The position numbers were made by a program, and so were the translations under genes. A stretch of 33,039 bases of DNA from DATARH01 sp035504075 (GTDB taxonomy: Bacteria > Pseudomonadota > Alphaproteobacteria > ATCC43930 > CGMCC-115725), in assembly GCA_035504075.1 (NCBI GenBank), contig DATJSO010000051.1:1-33039 (forward strand). The letters are read 5' to 3'. Of this stretch, positions 18,862 to 25,915 are shown one piece after another (the stretch's first letter is position 1; each line of letters begins with the position of its first letter). Under the pieces are notes generated by a model. The model made no database searches. It was not told where the DNA came from and saw only the letters and a list, made by a program, of their open reading frames with translations.

Positions 18862-19868
18862 GCCGCGCTCCGTTGCCGCACCGCGCCGCGGACGCCCGCG
18901 GGCAGATGGCAATCGAGCCACTCGGCGATCGGCGCCAGCGCCGGCTCGCGTCGCAAATCCTCTTCGAGGAGGCGCCACACCCGCGGCAGGTGAGGCAGAT
19001 AGGCCGGCTTGCCGTCGCGCTGCGACAGCCGCACAAAGAGGCCGATGATTTTTGTGTTGCGCTGCGCCGCCAGGATTGTCGCGGCGCGCACCAATGCGGT
19101 GCTGTCGAGCCGCGGAAAGGCGGCGGCGTAACGCTGCATCATCGCCGCCCGCAGCTCGGGGGCGACATCGCGGCGCGCATCCTCCAGCAAAGACGCCAGG
19201 TCATAGGCCGCCGGCCCCAGCAGCGCATCCTGAAAATCGAGCAGACCGCACGCCCGCACGCCGTCGCGGCCGGAGAGCAGCATCAGATTGTCGACATGAT
19301 AATCGCGCAGCACGATCGTCGGCGGTAGCATAGCGAGCGGCAGTATGCTGCGCCAGCGCGCCAGGAAATCGTCGCGCGCCCTCTGCGGCAGCACGCCGCC
19401 GAGCGCGACGGGCGCGTACCAGTCGAGGAGCAGCGCCGCCTCAGCGAGAAAGCGCGCCGCGTCATAGGGCGGCAGCGGCGGCAGGCCGCGCGCCGCGGCG
19501 GCGCGGTGGAGCGCAATCAGCGTGTCGATCGCCAACTCGTAAAGCGGTGCGTCGGCCGCGCCGCCGGCGAGGAGTCGCGCGTAGCCGGCATCGCCGAAAT
19601 CCTCGATCAGCAGCAGGCCGCGCGCGGCGTCGGCAACATAGATCTGCGGCGCGCTGAGGCCGCAGTCGCGCAGCCATTTGGCGATCGCGATATAAGGACG
19701 CACCTCTTCGGGCGGCGGCGCATCCATCAGCACGGCGTGGCGCACGCCGTCGGCCAGCCGATAATAGCGCCGGAACGATGCGTCGGCTGCCAGCAGCGCC
19801 GGCGCCGCACCCGGCCAGCCGGATGCCGCGAGAAAATCGGCGATCACCGCCGCTCGGTCGCCGCTCAA
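18858..19868 (-). CDS. amgK: Anomeric MurNAc/GlcNAc kinase
   Basis: AmgK phosphorylates MurNAc (and GlcNAc) at the anomeric carbon, providing the substrate of MurU. The 336-aa aminoglycoside-phosphotransferase-fold protein shows an N-terminal SFRRYYRL stretch near 31-38. The catalytic loop LRDYHVDNLM has D189, H191 and N194. The metal-binding LLDFQDALLGP has D211 and D214. QRNTKIIGLFVRL follows near the C-terminal third. The start is TTG at 19868, overlapping the tsaE stop in TTGA. No anhMurNAc etherase (mupP/anmK) or transporter is in the window. The location between tsaE and murU matches the alphaproteobacterial arrangement. Confidence 0.92.
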   Translation of the reverse strand: MSGDRAAVIADFLAASGWPGAAPALLAADASFRRYYRLADGVRHAVLMDAPPPEEVRPYIAIAKWLRDCGLSAPQIYVADAARGLLLIEDFGDAGYARLLAGGAADAPLYELAIDTLIALHRAAAARGLPPLPPYDAARFLAEAALLLDWYAPVALGGVLPQRARDDFLARWRSILPLAMLPPTIVLRDYHVDNLMLLSGRDGVRACGLLDFQDALLGPAAYDLASLLEDARRDVAPELRAAMMQRYAAAFPRLDSTALVRAATILAAQRNTKIIGLFVRLSQRDGKPAYLPHLPRVWRLLEEDLRREPALAPIAEWLDCHLPAGVRGAVRQRSAA

Positions 19869-20341
19869 ATCTGCCGTTCCGCGATGGCGGCGAGCCGCGC
19901 CGCCCAGCCGCCGCCCGCGTCGTCGCCGGGATCGAGCACTGCCCGGCGCGCCGACGCCGCGTTGCCGGGAAGCAGTGCAATCTCAAGCCGGCGCGGCGGG
20001 ATCAGGGCGCCAAAGCGCTCCGGCCATTCGACGAGCGAAATGCCGGCGGGAAATGCCTCCTCGATGCCCAGCTCCCACGCCTCATCGGGATCGCGCAGGC
20101 GGTAGCCGTCGAAATGCCACACCGTCGCGCCGGTGAGCGGGTAGACCTGCACCAGCGTGAACGTGGGGCTGGGCACCTCGCCGGTCTCGCCCAGGCTGTG
20201 GATGAAGGCGCGGGCGAAGCTGGTCTTGCCCGCCCCGAGTTCGCCCTTCAAGGCGATGACATCGCCGGTTCGGGCGAGCGCTGCGATTTGCGCCGCCAGC
20301 GCCGCCGTGGCCGCCTCGTCGGGCAGGTCGATCGCGATCAT
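19865..20341 (-). CDS. tsaE: tRNA t6A37 biosynthesis ATPase TsaE
   Basis: TsaE is the ATPase that works with TsaB and TsaD to attach threonylcarbamoyl to A37 of ANN-decoding tRNAs. The 158-aa product starts at the ATG at 20341 (MIAIDLPDEAAT). The Walker A motif GELGAGKT lies at 33-40, followed by the family blocks VPSPTFTLVQVYP, HFDGYRL and LGIEEAF, and LVEWPERF near the C-terminal third. The longer frame to 20380 adds 13 unconserved residues. It is the first gene of the five-gene minus-strand operon. In Caulobacter and relatives divL often lies just upstream of this cluster; here the divL-like gene is about 12 kb away. Confidence 0.94.
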   Translation of the reverse strand: MIAIDLPDEAATAALAAQIAALARTGDVIALKGELGAGKTSFARAFIHSLGETGEVPSPTFTLVQVYPLTGATVWHFDGYRLRDPDEAWELGIEEAFPAGISLVEWPERFGALIPPRRLEIALLPGNAASARRAVLDPGDDAGGGWAARLAAIAERQI

Positions 20342-20442
20342 TGCTACCGCCTTGTATCGCTTTGACGCGAGCCGCCGCAATATCTGCCGGCGCGGCGTGG
20401 CCAGCCGCTTGCTCGGCGCGGCACCGCCGCTAAGCTGGCGGC

Positions 20443-21462
20443 ATGCAGAACGCGCCCGACAACTGCGATGTCGCCATTATCGGCGCCGGTCCCGTCGGGC
20501 TGTTCGCGGTTTTCGAGTGCGGCATGCTCGATATCGGCTGCCAGGTGTTCGACGCGCTGCCGGCGCCGGGCGGGCAATGCGCCGCGCTGTATCCCGAAAA
20601 GCCGATCTACGACATTCCCGGTCATCCGCGAATCGCCGCCGCCGCGCTCGTCGAACGGCTCGTCGAGCAGGCGGCGCCGTTTGCGCCCCAGTTTCATCTC
20701 GGGCACGCTGTGAGGCGCATCGAGGCGACGGCCGGCGGTGGTTTCGCGATCGAAAACATAGCCGGTACGCGCGTTGCGGCCCGCGCTGTCATCATCGCTG
20801 CCGGCGCCGGCGCGTTCGGCCCGAACCGGCCGCCGCTTGCCGGCATCGCCGAGTTCGAACGCGAGAGCGTGTTCTATCTGGTGCGGCGGCGCGAGGATTT
20901 TCGCAACCGCCGCATCGTCATTGCAGGCGGCGGCGATTCGGCAGTCGATTGGGCCTTGTCGTTGGCCGAAGTGGCCGAGCGGGTCAGCCTCGTGCATCGC
21001 CGTGCGAAATTCCGCGCCGCGCCGGGCTCGGCCCTGCGGCTGCAACAGCTGGCCGAGGCCGGCCGCATCGATCTCATCGTGCCGTACCAGCTGCACGCGC
21101 TCGAAGGGGAGGGCGGCCGGTTGTCGGCGGTCGTTGTCGCCGATCTCGCCGGCAACACGCGGCGCCTGCCGGCCGATTGCCTGCTGCCGTTTTTCGGATT
21201 GGCGACGGACCTCGGGCCGGTCGCGGCTTGGGGCCTCGACATTGAGCACAACCAGATCCGCGTCGACCCGGCGACGTGTACGACGTCGCGTCCGGGGATC
21301 TTCGCGATCGGCGACGTCGCCGCCTATCCCGGCAAGCTGAAACTGATTCTGTCGGGGTTCGCCGAGGCGGCGCTGGCGGCGCATGCGGCCTATCCGCTCG
21401 TCCACTCCGGCCGTGCGCTGCACTTCGAATATTCGACGACAAAGGGCCTGCCGGGCGGCTGA
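20443..21462 (+). CDS. Ferredoxin/flavodoxin-NADP+ reductase, thioredoxin-reductase-like type
   Basis: This FAD protein moves electrons between NADPH and ferredoxin or flavodoxin. The 339-aa product has an FAD Rossmann motif GAGPVG (14-19), GGQCAALYPEKPIYDIPG (43-60) and a second dinucleotide motif GGGDSAVDW (162-170). Near the C-terminus it has IFAIGDVA followed by YPGKLKLILSGFAEAA. The redox-active CxxC of true thioredoxin reductase is missing, and GGGDSAVDW is the hallmark of the YumC-type reductase. It is transcribed divergently from tsaE with about 100 nt between starts. The ribosome binding site is weak (GGCGG close to the ATG). Confidence 0.92.
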   Translation: MQNAPDNCDVAIIGAGPVGLFAVFECGMLDIGCQVFDALPAPGGQCAALYPEKPIYDIPGHPRIAAAALVERLVEQAAPFAPQFHLGHAVRRIEATAGGGFAIENIAGTRVAARAVIIAAGAGAFGPNRPPLAGIAEFERESVFYLVRRREDFRNRRIVIAGGGDSAVDWALSLAEVAERVSLVHRRAKFRAAPGSALRLQQLAEAGRIDLIVPYQLHALEGEGGRLSAVVVADLAGNTRRLPADCLLPFFGLATDLGPVAAWGLDIEHNQIRVDPATCTTSRPGIFAIGDVAAYPGKLKLILSGFAEAALAAHAAYPLVHSGRALHFEYSTTKGLPGG

Positions 21463-21510
21463 GATCGGCGCGCCGGCCGGGGCCGTTCCGTTGACGGAGC
21501 AGCGACGACG

Positions 21511-21525
21511 GCCGCGAATCGCGGC
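21511..21525 (+). terminator. GC-rich hairpin GCCGCG-AAT-CGCGGC after the reductase gene
   Basis: A perfect 6-bp stem with a 3-nt loop lies 49 nt past the reductase stop codon. There is no T-run, so intrinsic termination is uncertain. The rest of 21463-21610 holds no open frame or motif I can support. Confidence 0.3.
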
Positions 21526-21618
21526 ACGCGCTCGACGCCCGGCTGCCGCCGATCTCCGTCGTCCGCTTCGCCGGAGCGTAAGCGTTACCGCGGCCCAGGC
21601 CGGCCGGTGCATTTACCC

Positions 21619-21633
21619 TTAACGGTTTGGTAA
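21619..21633 (+). promoter_or_regulatory. CtrA-like box, near-consensus (TTAA-N7-GTAA)
   Basis: TTAA-CGGTTTG-GTAA has one mismatch to the CtrA consensus TTAA-N7-TTAA. It lies inside a 21-bp imperfect dyad (CCCTTA at 21616-21621 paired with TAAGGG at 21631-21636). It begins 29 bp upstream of the perfect box. The pairing of two boxes in a GC-rich genome is the main support. Confidence 0.5.
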
Positions 21634-21647
21634 GGGAACCGCCATCA

Positions 21648-21662
21648 TTAAGCGCGGGTTAA
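21648..21662 (+). promoter_or_regulatory. CtrA-like box, perfect consensus (TTAA-N7-TTAA)
   Basis: TTAA-GCGCGGG-TTAA matches the full binding consensus of the cell-cycle regulator CtrA. It ends 54 bp before the ATG of a possible 29-aa membrane peptide, a spacing at which the box could overlap a -35 element. The neighbouring gene on the other strand ends, rather than starts, near here. The only plausible downstream target in the window is therefore the micro-protein frame. CtrA is not encoded in the window. Confidence 0.6.
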
Positions 21663-21716
21663 TGCAAACGGCCGCTTCGATCGGGGAGCGGGACGTTTCG
21701 TGGGGTGCCTACGCCG

Positions 21717-21806
21717 ATGAAGAGCATTCCTCTCGGTATTACCGTCGTCGTGTTGGGGATTATCGCCTATCTGATGCTGGGAGCGGCGCTCGCCGGGGTC
21801 GGCTGA
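21717..21806 (+). CDS. Possible 29-aa single-span membrane micro-protein
   Basis: An ATG at 21717 opens a 29-codon frame ending in TGA. The peptide begins MKSIPLGITVVVLG and continues as one hydrophobic helix rich in Gly, Ala, Val and Leu to the end, with a positive residue only at the N-terminus. It could be a small inner-membrane peptide. An in-frame GTG four codons upstream (21705) would give 33 aa. The ribosome binding site is poor. Support comes from the coherent hydrophobic pattern and from two CtrA-like boxes upstream with no other target on this strand. Chance cannot be excluded for so short a frame. Confidence 0.4.
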   Translation: MKSIPLGITVVVLGIIAYLMLGAALAGVG

Positions 21807-21847
21807 CAGGCCGCTGGAGCGGGCCGCGCCGCCGGCGCCGGCTCCGA

Positions 21848-23023
21848 TCAATATGATTTCGCCAGGCCGAGCACGCGCTCGGCGATATGCGACAAGATCA
21901 GCTGCGGGCTGATCGGCGCGATGCGAGCTATCTGGATCTCGCGGAAGAAGCGTTCGACGTGGAATTCGCGCGCGTACCCCATGCCGCCATGGGTTAGGAC
22001 GGCAGTCTCGCAAGCGCGGTGTCCGGCCTCTGCGGCAAAATATTTGGCGGCGTTGGCGTAGGCGCCGACCGTGCCCGGCTCCTCGCCCCGGTCGTAGGCT
22101 GCGGCGGCGCGCAGCATCAATAATTCTGCTGCTTCCAGTTCGATCCAGCGCTCGGCCAACGGATGCTGAATGCCCTGGTTCTGGCCGATCGGCCGGCCGA
22201 ATACGACCCGTTCCCGAGCGTAGCGGGCGGCGCGCGCCAGCGCGGCGCGCCCGAGACCGACGGCCTCGGCGGCGATCAGGATGCGCTCCGGGTTCATGCC
22301 GTGCAGGATGTATTGGAAGCCCTTGCCCTCTTCGCCGATACGGTCGGCCGCCGGGACGCGCAACCCGTCGATGAACACGATGTTCGAATCGACGGCGGCG
22401 CGGCCCATCTTGTGGATGAGGCGCACCTCGACCTTGCTGCGGTCGAGGTCGGTGTAGAACAGGCTCATGCCGGCAGACGGCCGCGCCGTGTCCTCATAGG
22501 GCGTCGTACGTACGAGGATCAGCATCTTCTCGGCGATCTGCGCGGTCGAAGTCCAGATCTTGCGGCCGCTGATCACATAGTCGGCGCCGTCGCGCACGGC
22601 GCGCGTCCTGAGGCGCGTCGTGTCGAGCCCGACATCGGGTTCGGTCACCGCGAAGCACGCCCGCTCGCGCCCGGCGATCAGCGGCGGCAGAAAGCGCTTT
22701 TTCTGCGCGTCGCTGGCGAACACGACGACCGGGTGCAGCCCGAAAATGTTCATATGCACGGCGGAGGCGCCGGAAAATCCGGCGCCCGACTGCGCCACCG
22801 CCTGCATGACGATCGCCGCTTCCGTGATGCCGAGCCCGCTGCCGCCATGGGCTTCCGGCATCGCGACGCCGAGCCAGCCGGCTTCGGCCATGGCGCGGTG
22901 GAATTCGTGCGGAAACTCGCCGCTCTCGTCCTTGCGCAGCCAGTAATCGTCGCCAAAACGGGCGCACAGCCGCGTCACCGCCTCGCGGATCGCCTGCTGT
23001 TCATCGGTCGGCGCAAAGCTCAT
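21848..23023 (-). CDS. Acyl-CoA dehydrogenase
   Basis: This FAD enzyme introduces a 2,3-double bond into an acyl-CoA and passes electrons to ETF. The 391-aa product is full length. It has MPEAHGGSGLGI near 55-66, the FAVTEPDVGLDTT substrate/FAD loop (124-136), ISGRKIWTSTA (151-161) and the C-terminal THGGMGYAREFHVERFFRE signature. The usual catalytic glutamate in the IYEGT position is replaced (IAPISP). A glutamate in the helix-G position, E246 in GMNPERI, matches the site used by isovaleryl-CoA and long-chain enzymes, so activity is plausible. An excellent Shine-Dalgarno (AAGGAGG) precedes the ATG. The substrate is unknown, and no CoA ligase or hydratase is adjacent. BrkB lies 28 nt upstream on the same strand and may be co-transcribed. 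Confidence 0.93.
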   Translation of the reverse strand: MSFAPTDEQQAIREAVTRLCARFGDDYWLRKDESGEFPHEFHRAMAEAGWLGVAMPEAHGGSGLGITEAAIVMQAVAQSGAGFSGASAVHMNIFGLHPVVVFASDAQKKRFLPPLIAGRERACFAVTEPDVGLDTTRLRTRAVRDGADYVISGRKIWTSTAQIAEKMLILVRTTPYEDTARPSAGMSLFYTDLDRSKVEVRLIHKMGRAAVDSNIVFIDGLRVPAADRIGEEGKGFQYILHGMNPERILIAAEAVGLGRAALARAARYARERVVFGRPIGQNQGIQHPLAERWIELEAAELLMLRAAAAYDRGEEPGTVGAYANAAKYFAAEAGHRACETAVLTHGGMGYAREFHVERFFREIQIARIAPISPQLILSHIAERVLGLAKSY

Positions 23024-23051
23024 CCCCCCTCCTTGCGCGGCCGTCCGCTTT

Positions 23052-23933
23052 TCACTCGGCGGTCGCGCTCGCCCTCTCGTGTTCGGTGTTCAACTCGGCG
23101 CCGACCAGGATGATGTACGCGGTATAATAGAACCACATCATCAAGACGACGACGGCGCCGAGCGTGCCATAGGTCTTGTTGTAGGACGAGAACTCGGAAA
23201 CGTAATAGGAAAACCCGGCCGATCCGAGCAGCCACAGCGCGACCGCCGCGATCGTGCCAGGCGCCACCCAATGCCACTGCGGCGCCTCGCGCGATGGCGC
23301 AAACCGATAGACGAGCGCAAGCGCGACATAGGCGAAACACGCGAGCAACGGCCAGCGAATCAGTGCGATGCCGCTGCGCCATGCGGCGGGAAACGGCAGC
23401 ATGTCGATGATCGCCGGAACGACCGCAACGAGCAGCAGGCTGATGACGCCGAAAAGGCCGATGCCGATCGTCAGCGCCGCCGCCTGTGCATAGAAGCGGA
23501 CGGTGCCGCGGCGTTCCTCCTCGTTCTCGGCGACGGTCAGCGCCTGCATCAGCGTCGTCGTGCCGTACATCGCGCTCCACAGCGTCACGAGAAGGCTGAC
23601 GATCAGGCCGATCCCGAGCCCCGCCTGCGGCGCCGCGATCAACGCATGCAGCTCGGTCGACAGCAGCTTCAGCGCGGCCGGCGGCAAAATATCGGTCAGA
23701 TTGGCGAGCTGCCGCTCGATCACGCGCGGATCGCCCACCAAGCCGTAAACCGAAATGATGGCCGACATTGCCGGAAAGATCGACAGGAAGGCGTAGAACC
23801 CGACGCCCGCGGCCATGACGGAGACATGGTCGCGGGCTATTTCGTTCCACACATTCGTCAGGATGCAGCCCCATCGCGACACCCGCGCGCGGAGCCGCGG
23901 TCGCGCGTTGCTCGTCTGGATCGCCTCGGTCAT
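23052..23933 (-). CDS. BrkB/YihY/UPF0761 family inner-membrane protein
   Basis: A 293-aa protein with about six transmembrane segments. The family opening is seen in the N-terminal third: DHVSVMAAGVGFYAFLSIFPAMSAIISVYGL. GTTTLMQALTVAENEEERRGTVR gives the typical cytoplasmic loop near residues 125-146. Near the C-terminus YNKTYGTLGAVVVLMMWFYY and YIILVGAELN are the strongest family signature. Despite old labels such as ribonuclease BN or virulence factor, the cellular role is unknown; some members have been proposed to act in lipid or small-molecule transport. The ATG at 23931-23933 has a weak ribosome binding site. The gene sits 28 nt upstream of the acyl-CoA dehydrogenase. Confidence 0.92.
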   Translation of the reverse strand: MTEAIQTSNARPRLRARVSRWGCILTNVWNEIARDHVSVMAAGVGFYAFLSIFPAMSAIISVYGLVGDPRVIERQLANLTDILPPAALKLLSTELHALIAAPQAGLGIGLIVSLLVTLWSAMYGTTTLMQALTVAENEEERRGTVRFYAQAAALTIGIGLFGVISLLLVAVVPAIIDMLPFPAAWRSGIALIRWPLLACFAYVALALVYRFAPSREAPQWHWVAPGTIAAVALWLLGSAGFSYYVSEFSSYNKTYGTLGAVVVLMMWFYYTAYIILVGAELNTEHERASATAE

Positions 23934-24071
23934 ACCGGCCGAACATTTCGCGCCTGCACCGCGTTCCGGAGGGCGCCGGACAACCGGGCGGAACTGTGCG
24001 GGACCGACGGCGTTGAGATTGCATCAAGCTTCGTCAGGATGCGGGTGACCAACGCAGAGAGAGAGCTGACG

Positions 24072-24251
24072 ATGATCGGCTTCGCCATCGAGCGTCCGGC
24101 GGCGGTGAATTGGCGAAGTGAGCGGCTCGCTCTGCCGCCAGGCGCCACTGCGTCCGGTCAGGACCTGCTGAACAGCGTCGCGCTGGCGCGCTGGCGCACG
24201 CTGTTGGCGCGCGACCTGCGCCCGTCGCCGTATCGCATTTCGCGGCTCTAG
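24072..24251 (+). CDS. Small basic protein of unknown function (59 aa)
   Basis: An ATG at 24072 preceded by a purine-rich GAGAGAGAG about 8 nt upstream opens a 59-aa frame: MIGFAIERP, then a Ser/Ala/Gly linker, and a C-terminal basic amphipathic stretch (LARWRTLLARDLRPSPYR). There is no membrane segment or cysteine. The stop codon shares the tetramer CTAG with that of the convergent HExxH gene. The longer frame upstream is antisense to brkB and unlikely. The small size leaves real doubt. Confidence 0.4.
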   Translation: MIGFAIERPAAVNWRSERLALPPGATASGQDLLNSVALARWRTLLARDLRPSPYRISRL

Positions 24252-24871
24252 CGGCGCTGCTCGACGCGGCGCCGATCGTCCCCGCCCTCGGTGATTTCGA
24301 TCAACCCCCGCTGCTGCAGCCGGGCCAATACCGCGGTGAAATGCGCGGCGGCCGAGCGGTTGACGCCTTCGAGCCAGTTCTGATCGAGAAAGGAGGCGAG
24401 CGCCGGCTGCCCGAGCGCCGCTTCCCACAGGATGCCGAGCAGCGAAGCGGCCGCCTCCTCGGCGTCGCGTTCCAGGGGCGGCACGACCGCGGCGCGCTCG
24501 GCGGCGGCGCGCGCCGTCGTATCCGGTCCCGGGCCGAGGCCGAAATCGACGAGGCGGCGGCGTTCCGGCGGCGCCAGCACGAAATGCGCAATCTCGTGCA
24601 GTATAACGTAGGCTTCGGTGTCGCGATCGAGCGCGTCGCCGTCCCAGTTGCAGCCCGGCCGGGTTCCCGCCGGGTGGAGCTTCATGTGATGGCGACGCGC
24701 CAGTGCGAGAGCGGTGCGCCGGTGGCGCTCCGCCGCCGCGCCGACGGCGCGCTCGGCTGAGGTCGCGCGGATCGCGGCAAAAGCAGCAAGCGAAGCCGGA
24801 TCGGCGAGTTGCGCGGCGAACCGGCGGAGCGCGCCGCCCAGTTCATCGGGCGGGATCGGGGTCAGGATCAA
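24248..24871 (-). CDS. HExxH protein, distantly EpmC-like
   Basis: The 207-aa product contains a zinc/iron-binding-type motif LHEIAHF (H92, E93, H96), followed by ERRRLVDFGLGPGPD. About 42 residues further comes ERDAEEAAASLLGILWE, whose glutamates could supply a third ligand. The HEIAH plus ERR-x-L-x-DFG pattern recalls elongation factor P hydroxylase (EpmC, DUF462). The resemblance is partial and the C-terminal half differs. A generic metallopeptidase-like protein is the alternative. No epmA, epmB or efp gene is present. The start is TTG at 24871, overlapping the GT25-like gene's stop in TTGA, so the two are translationally coupled. The C-terminal FTAVLARLQQRGLIEI could be a small helical add-on. 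Confidence 0.65.
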   Translation of the reverse strand: MILTPIPPDELGGALRRFAAQLADPASLAAFAAIRATSAERAVGAAAERHRRTALALARRHHMKLHPAGTRPGCNWDGDALDRDTEAYVILHEIAHFVLAPPERRRLVDFGLGPGPDTTARAAAERAAVVPPLERDAEEAAASLLGILWEAALGQPALASFLDQNWLEGVNRSAAAHFTAVLARLQQRGLIEITEGGDDRRRVEQRR

Positions 24872-25641
24872 TCCTGGTCTCGGGCCAGATTGGGCAAGGG
24901 CCGCAGCGTCGAGGCGCCGTGCTCGTTTTTCGATATCGCCAGCGGCGGGAAGGCAACAAAGGCGCCGATCTGCGGATAGACCGCCGACATCATCACATCG
25001 ACGCCGATATTCGCCAGCCGCCGCTCCGATTGCAGGTTGCGGGTCGGCCCGGGCAATGTCACGGTCATCGGCCGAATCGGCAGGCAGAACGCCCGCAGCG
25101 TCCGCGCTCCTTTCGGCGAGATCGAATAGGCAAGGACGCCGAACGCCTGCAGCACCCGCAGGGGCAGCGAAGGCTGCACATGGCGCTGAAATTCAGCGGC
25201 ATGCGCCCGCAGCCGGTCCTCGTCGCACATGACGAGCGCCGGACAGCTGCCGGGCAGCAGGTCCAGCAGCAGCATCGCATCGAAATTCCAGCCGTACAGC
25301 AGCACGTCCCAATCGGCCGGCAGCCGCCGCATCATTGCTTCCGCCTCGGCCTCGAAGCGGTGATGAAAGAGGGCGTCGTCCTCGCAGATCGTCATTACCT
25401 CGCCGGTGACGGCGGCGCGCTCCCACAGCGAGATATGGGCGAGCGTATTGCCCAGCGTGCCGGCCGAATACCACTTCACGATGTCGCGGTCGATCGTGCC
25501 GCTCTCGGCCAGGGCCTCGACATCGAGGTCGCGGCCGTCGAACCTCGCGCAGCGGCGGATCTCGGTCAGATGCGCGTTATTGGTCAAGAATTGGCGCCGC
25601 CGGTCGGCAAAACGGTCAAGGTTGATCAGATCGATGATCAC
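24868..25641 (-). CDS. Glycosyltransferase family 25-like protein
   Basis: A 257-aa protein resembling LPS/collagen-type GT25 enzymes, which transfer a sugar (often galactose) from a nucleotide donor. The opening IIDLINLDRFADRRRQFL matches the family N-terminus. GTLGNTLAHISLWERA (about 70-85) is the conserved helix, and VMTICEDDALF supplies the acidic metal-binding EDD. GVLAYSISPKGARTL follows in the C-terminal half. The start is GTG at 25641 with GGAG upstream; the preceding 110 codons of open frame are Arg/Pro-rich noncoding translation. It is coupled to the HExxH gene and divergent from the epimerase gene 274 nt away. The acceptor is unknown; a cell-surface glycan is likely. Confidence 0.75.
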   Translation of the reverse strand: MIIDLINLDRFADRRRQFLTNNAHLTEIRRCARFDGRDLDVEALAESGTIDRDIVKWYSAGTLGNTLAHISLWERAAVTGEVMTICEDDALFHHRFEAEAEAMMRRLPADWDVLLYGWNFDAMLLLDLLPGSCPALVMCDEDRLRAHAAEFQRHVQPSLPLRVLQAFGVLAYSISPKGARTLRAFCLPIRPMTVTLPGPTRNLQSERRLANIGVDVMMSAVYPQIGAFVAFPPLAISKNEHGASTLRPLPNLARDQD

Positions 25642-25915
25642 CGGATCGCTCCGATTTGTCGCCGGCCGGCGCGGCCGGGAATCCCGCGCCGCAGCGCGAA
25701 AGCGAGGAGGAGTTCTCGCGAAGCGCCGGGCGGCTGTCAACCACCCGGCCTGCCGCGGCGCTGTTGCCGGCGTGCCCCGGCACGCGCTGCGCGACAACAG
25801 TCTTGCCGCGCGGCGATGCAAGCCACTACTCTGCCGGCGAAATCGGGGGGGTCGCCGGGCGGGTAACGGCGCGGCGGACGCGGCGGTCCAAGGCATGGCA
25901 GAACGGGAGCGGCGG
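25642..25915. promoter_or_regulatory. Divergent intergenic region between GT25-like and epimerase genes
   Basis: This 274-bp stretch separates two divergently transcribed glycan genes and should hold promoters for both. A weak sigma70-like pair on the plus strand is TTGCCG (25803-25808) and TACTCT (25827-25832), 18 bp apart. No palindrome or repeat stands out, and I see no gene in it. Confidence 0.3.

Noticed and set aside
21662..21856. 64-codon frame starting inside the perfect CtrA-like box
   Set aside because: Its ATG overlaps the box, it has no ribosome binding site, and its product is Arg-rich and overlaps the 29-aa hydrophobic frame in another phase.
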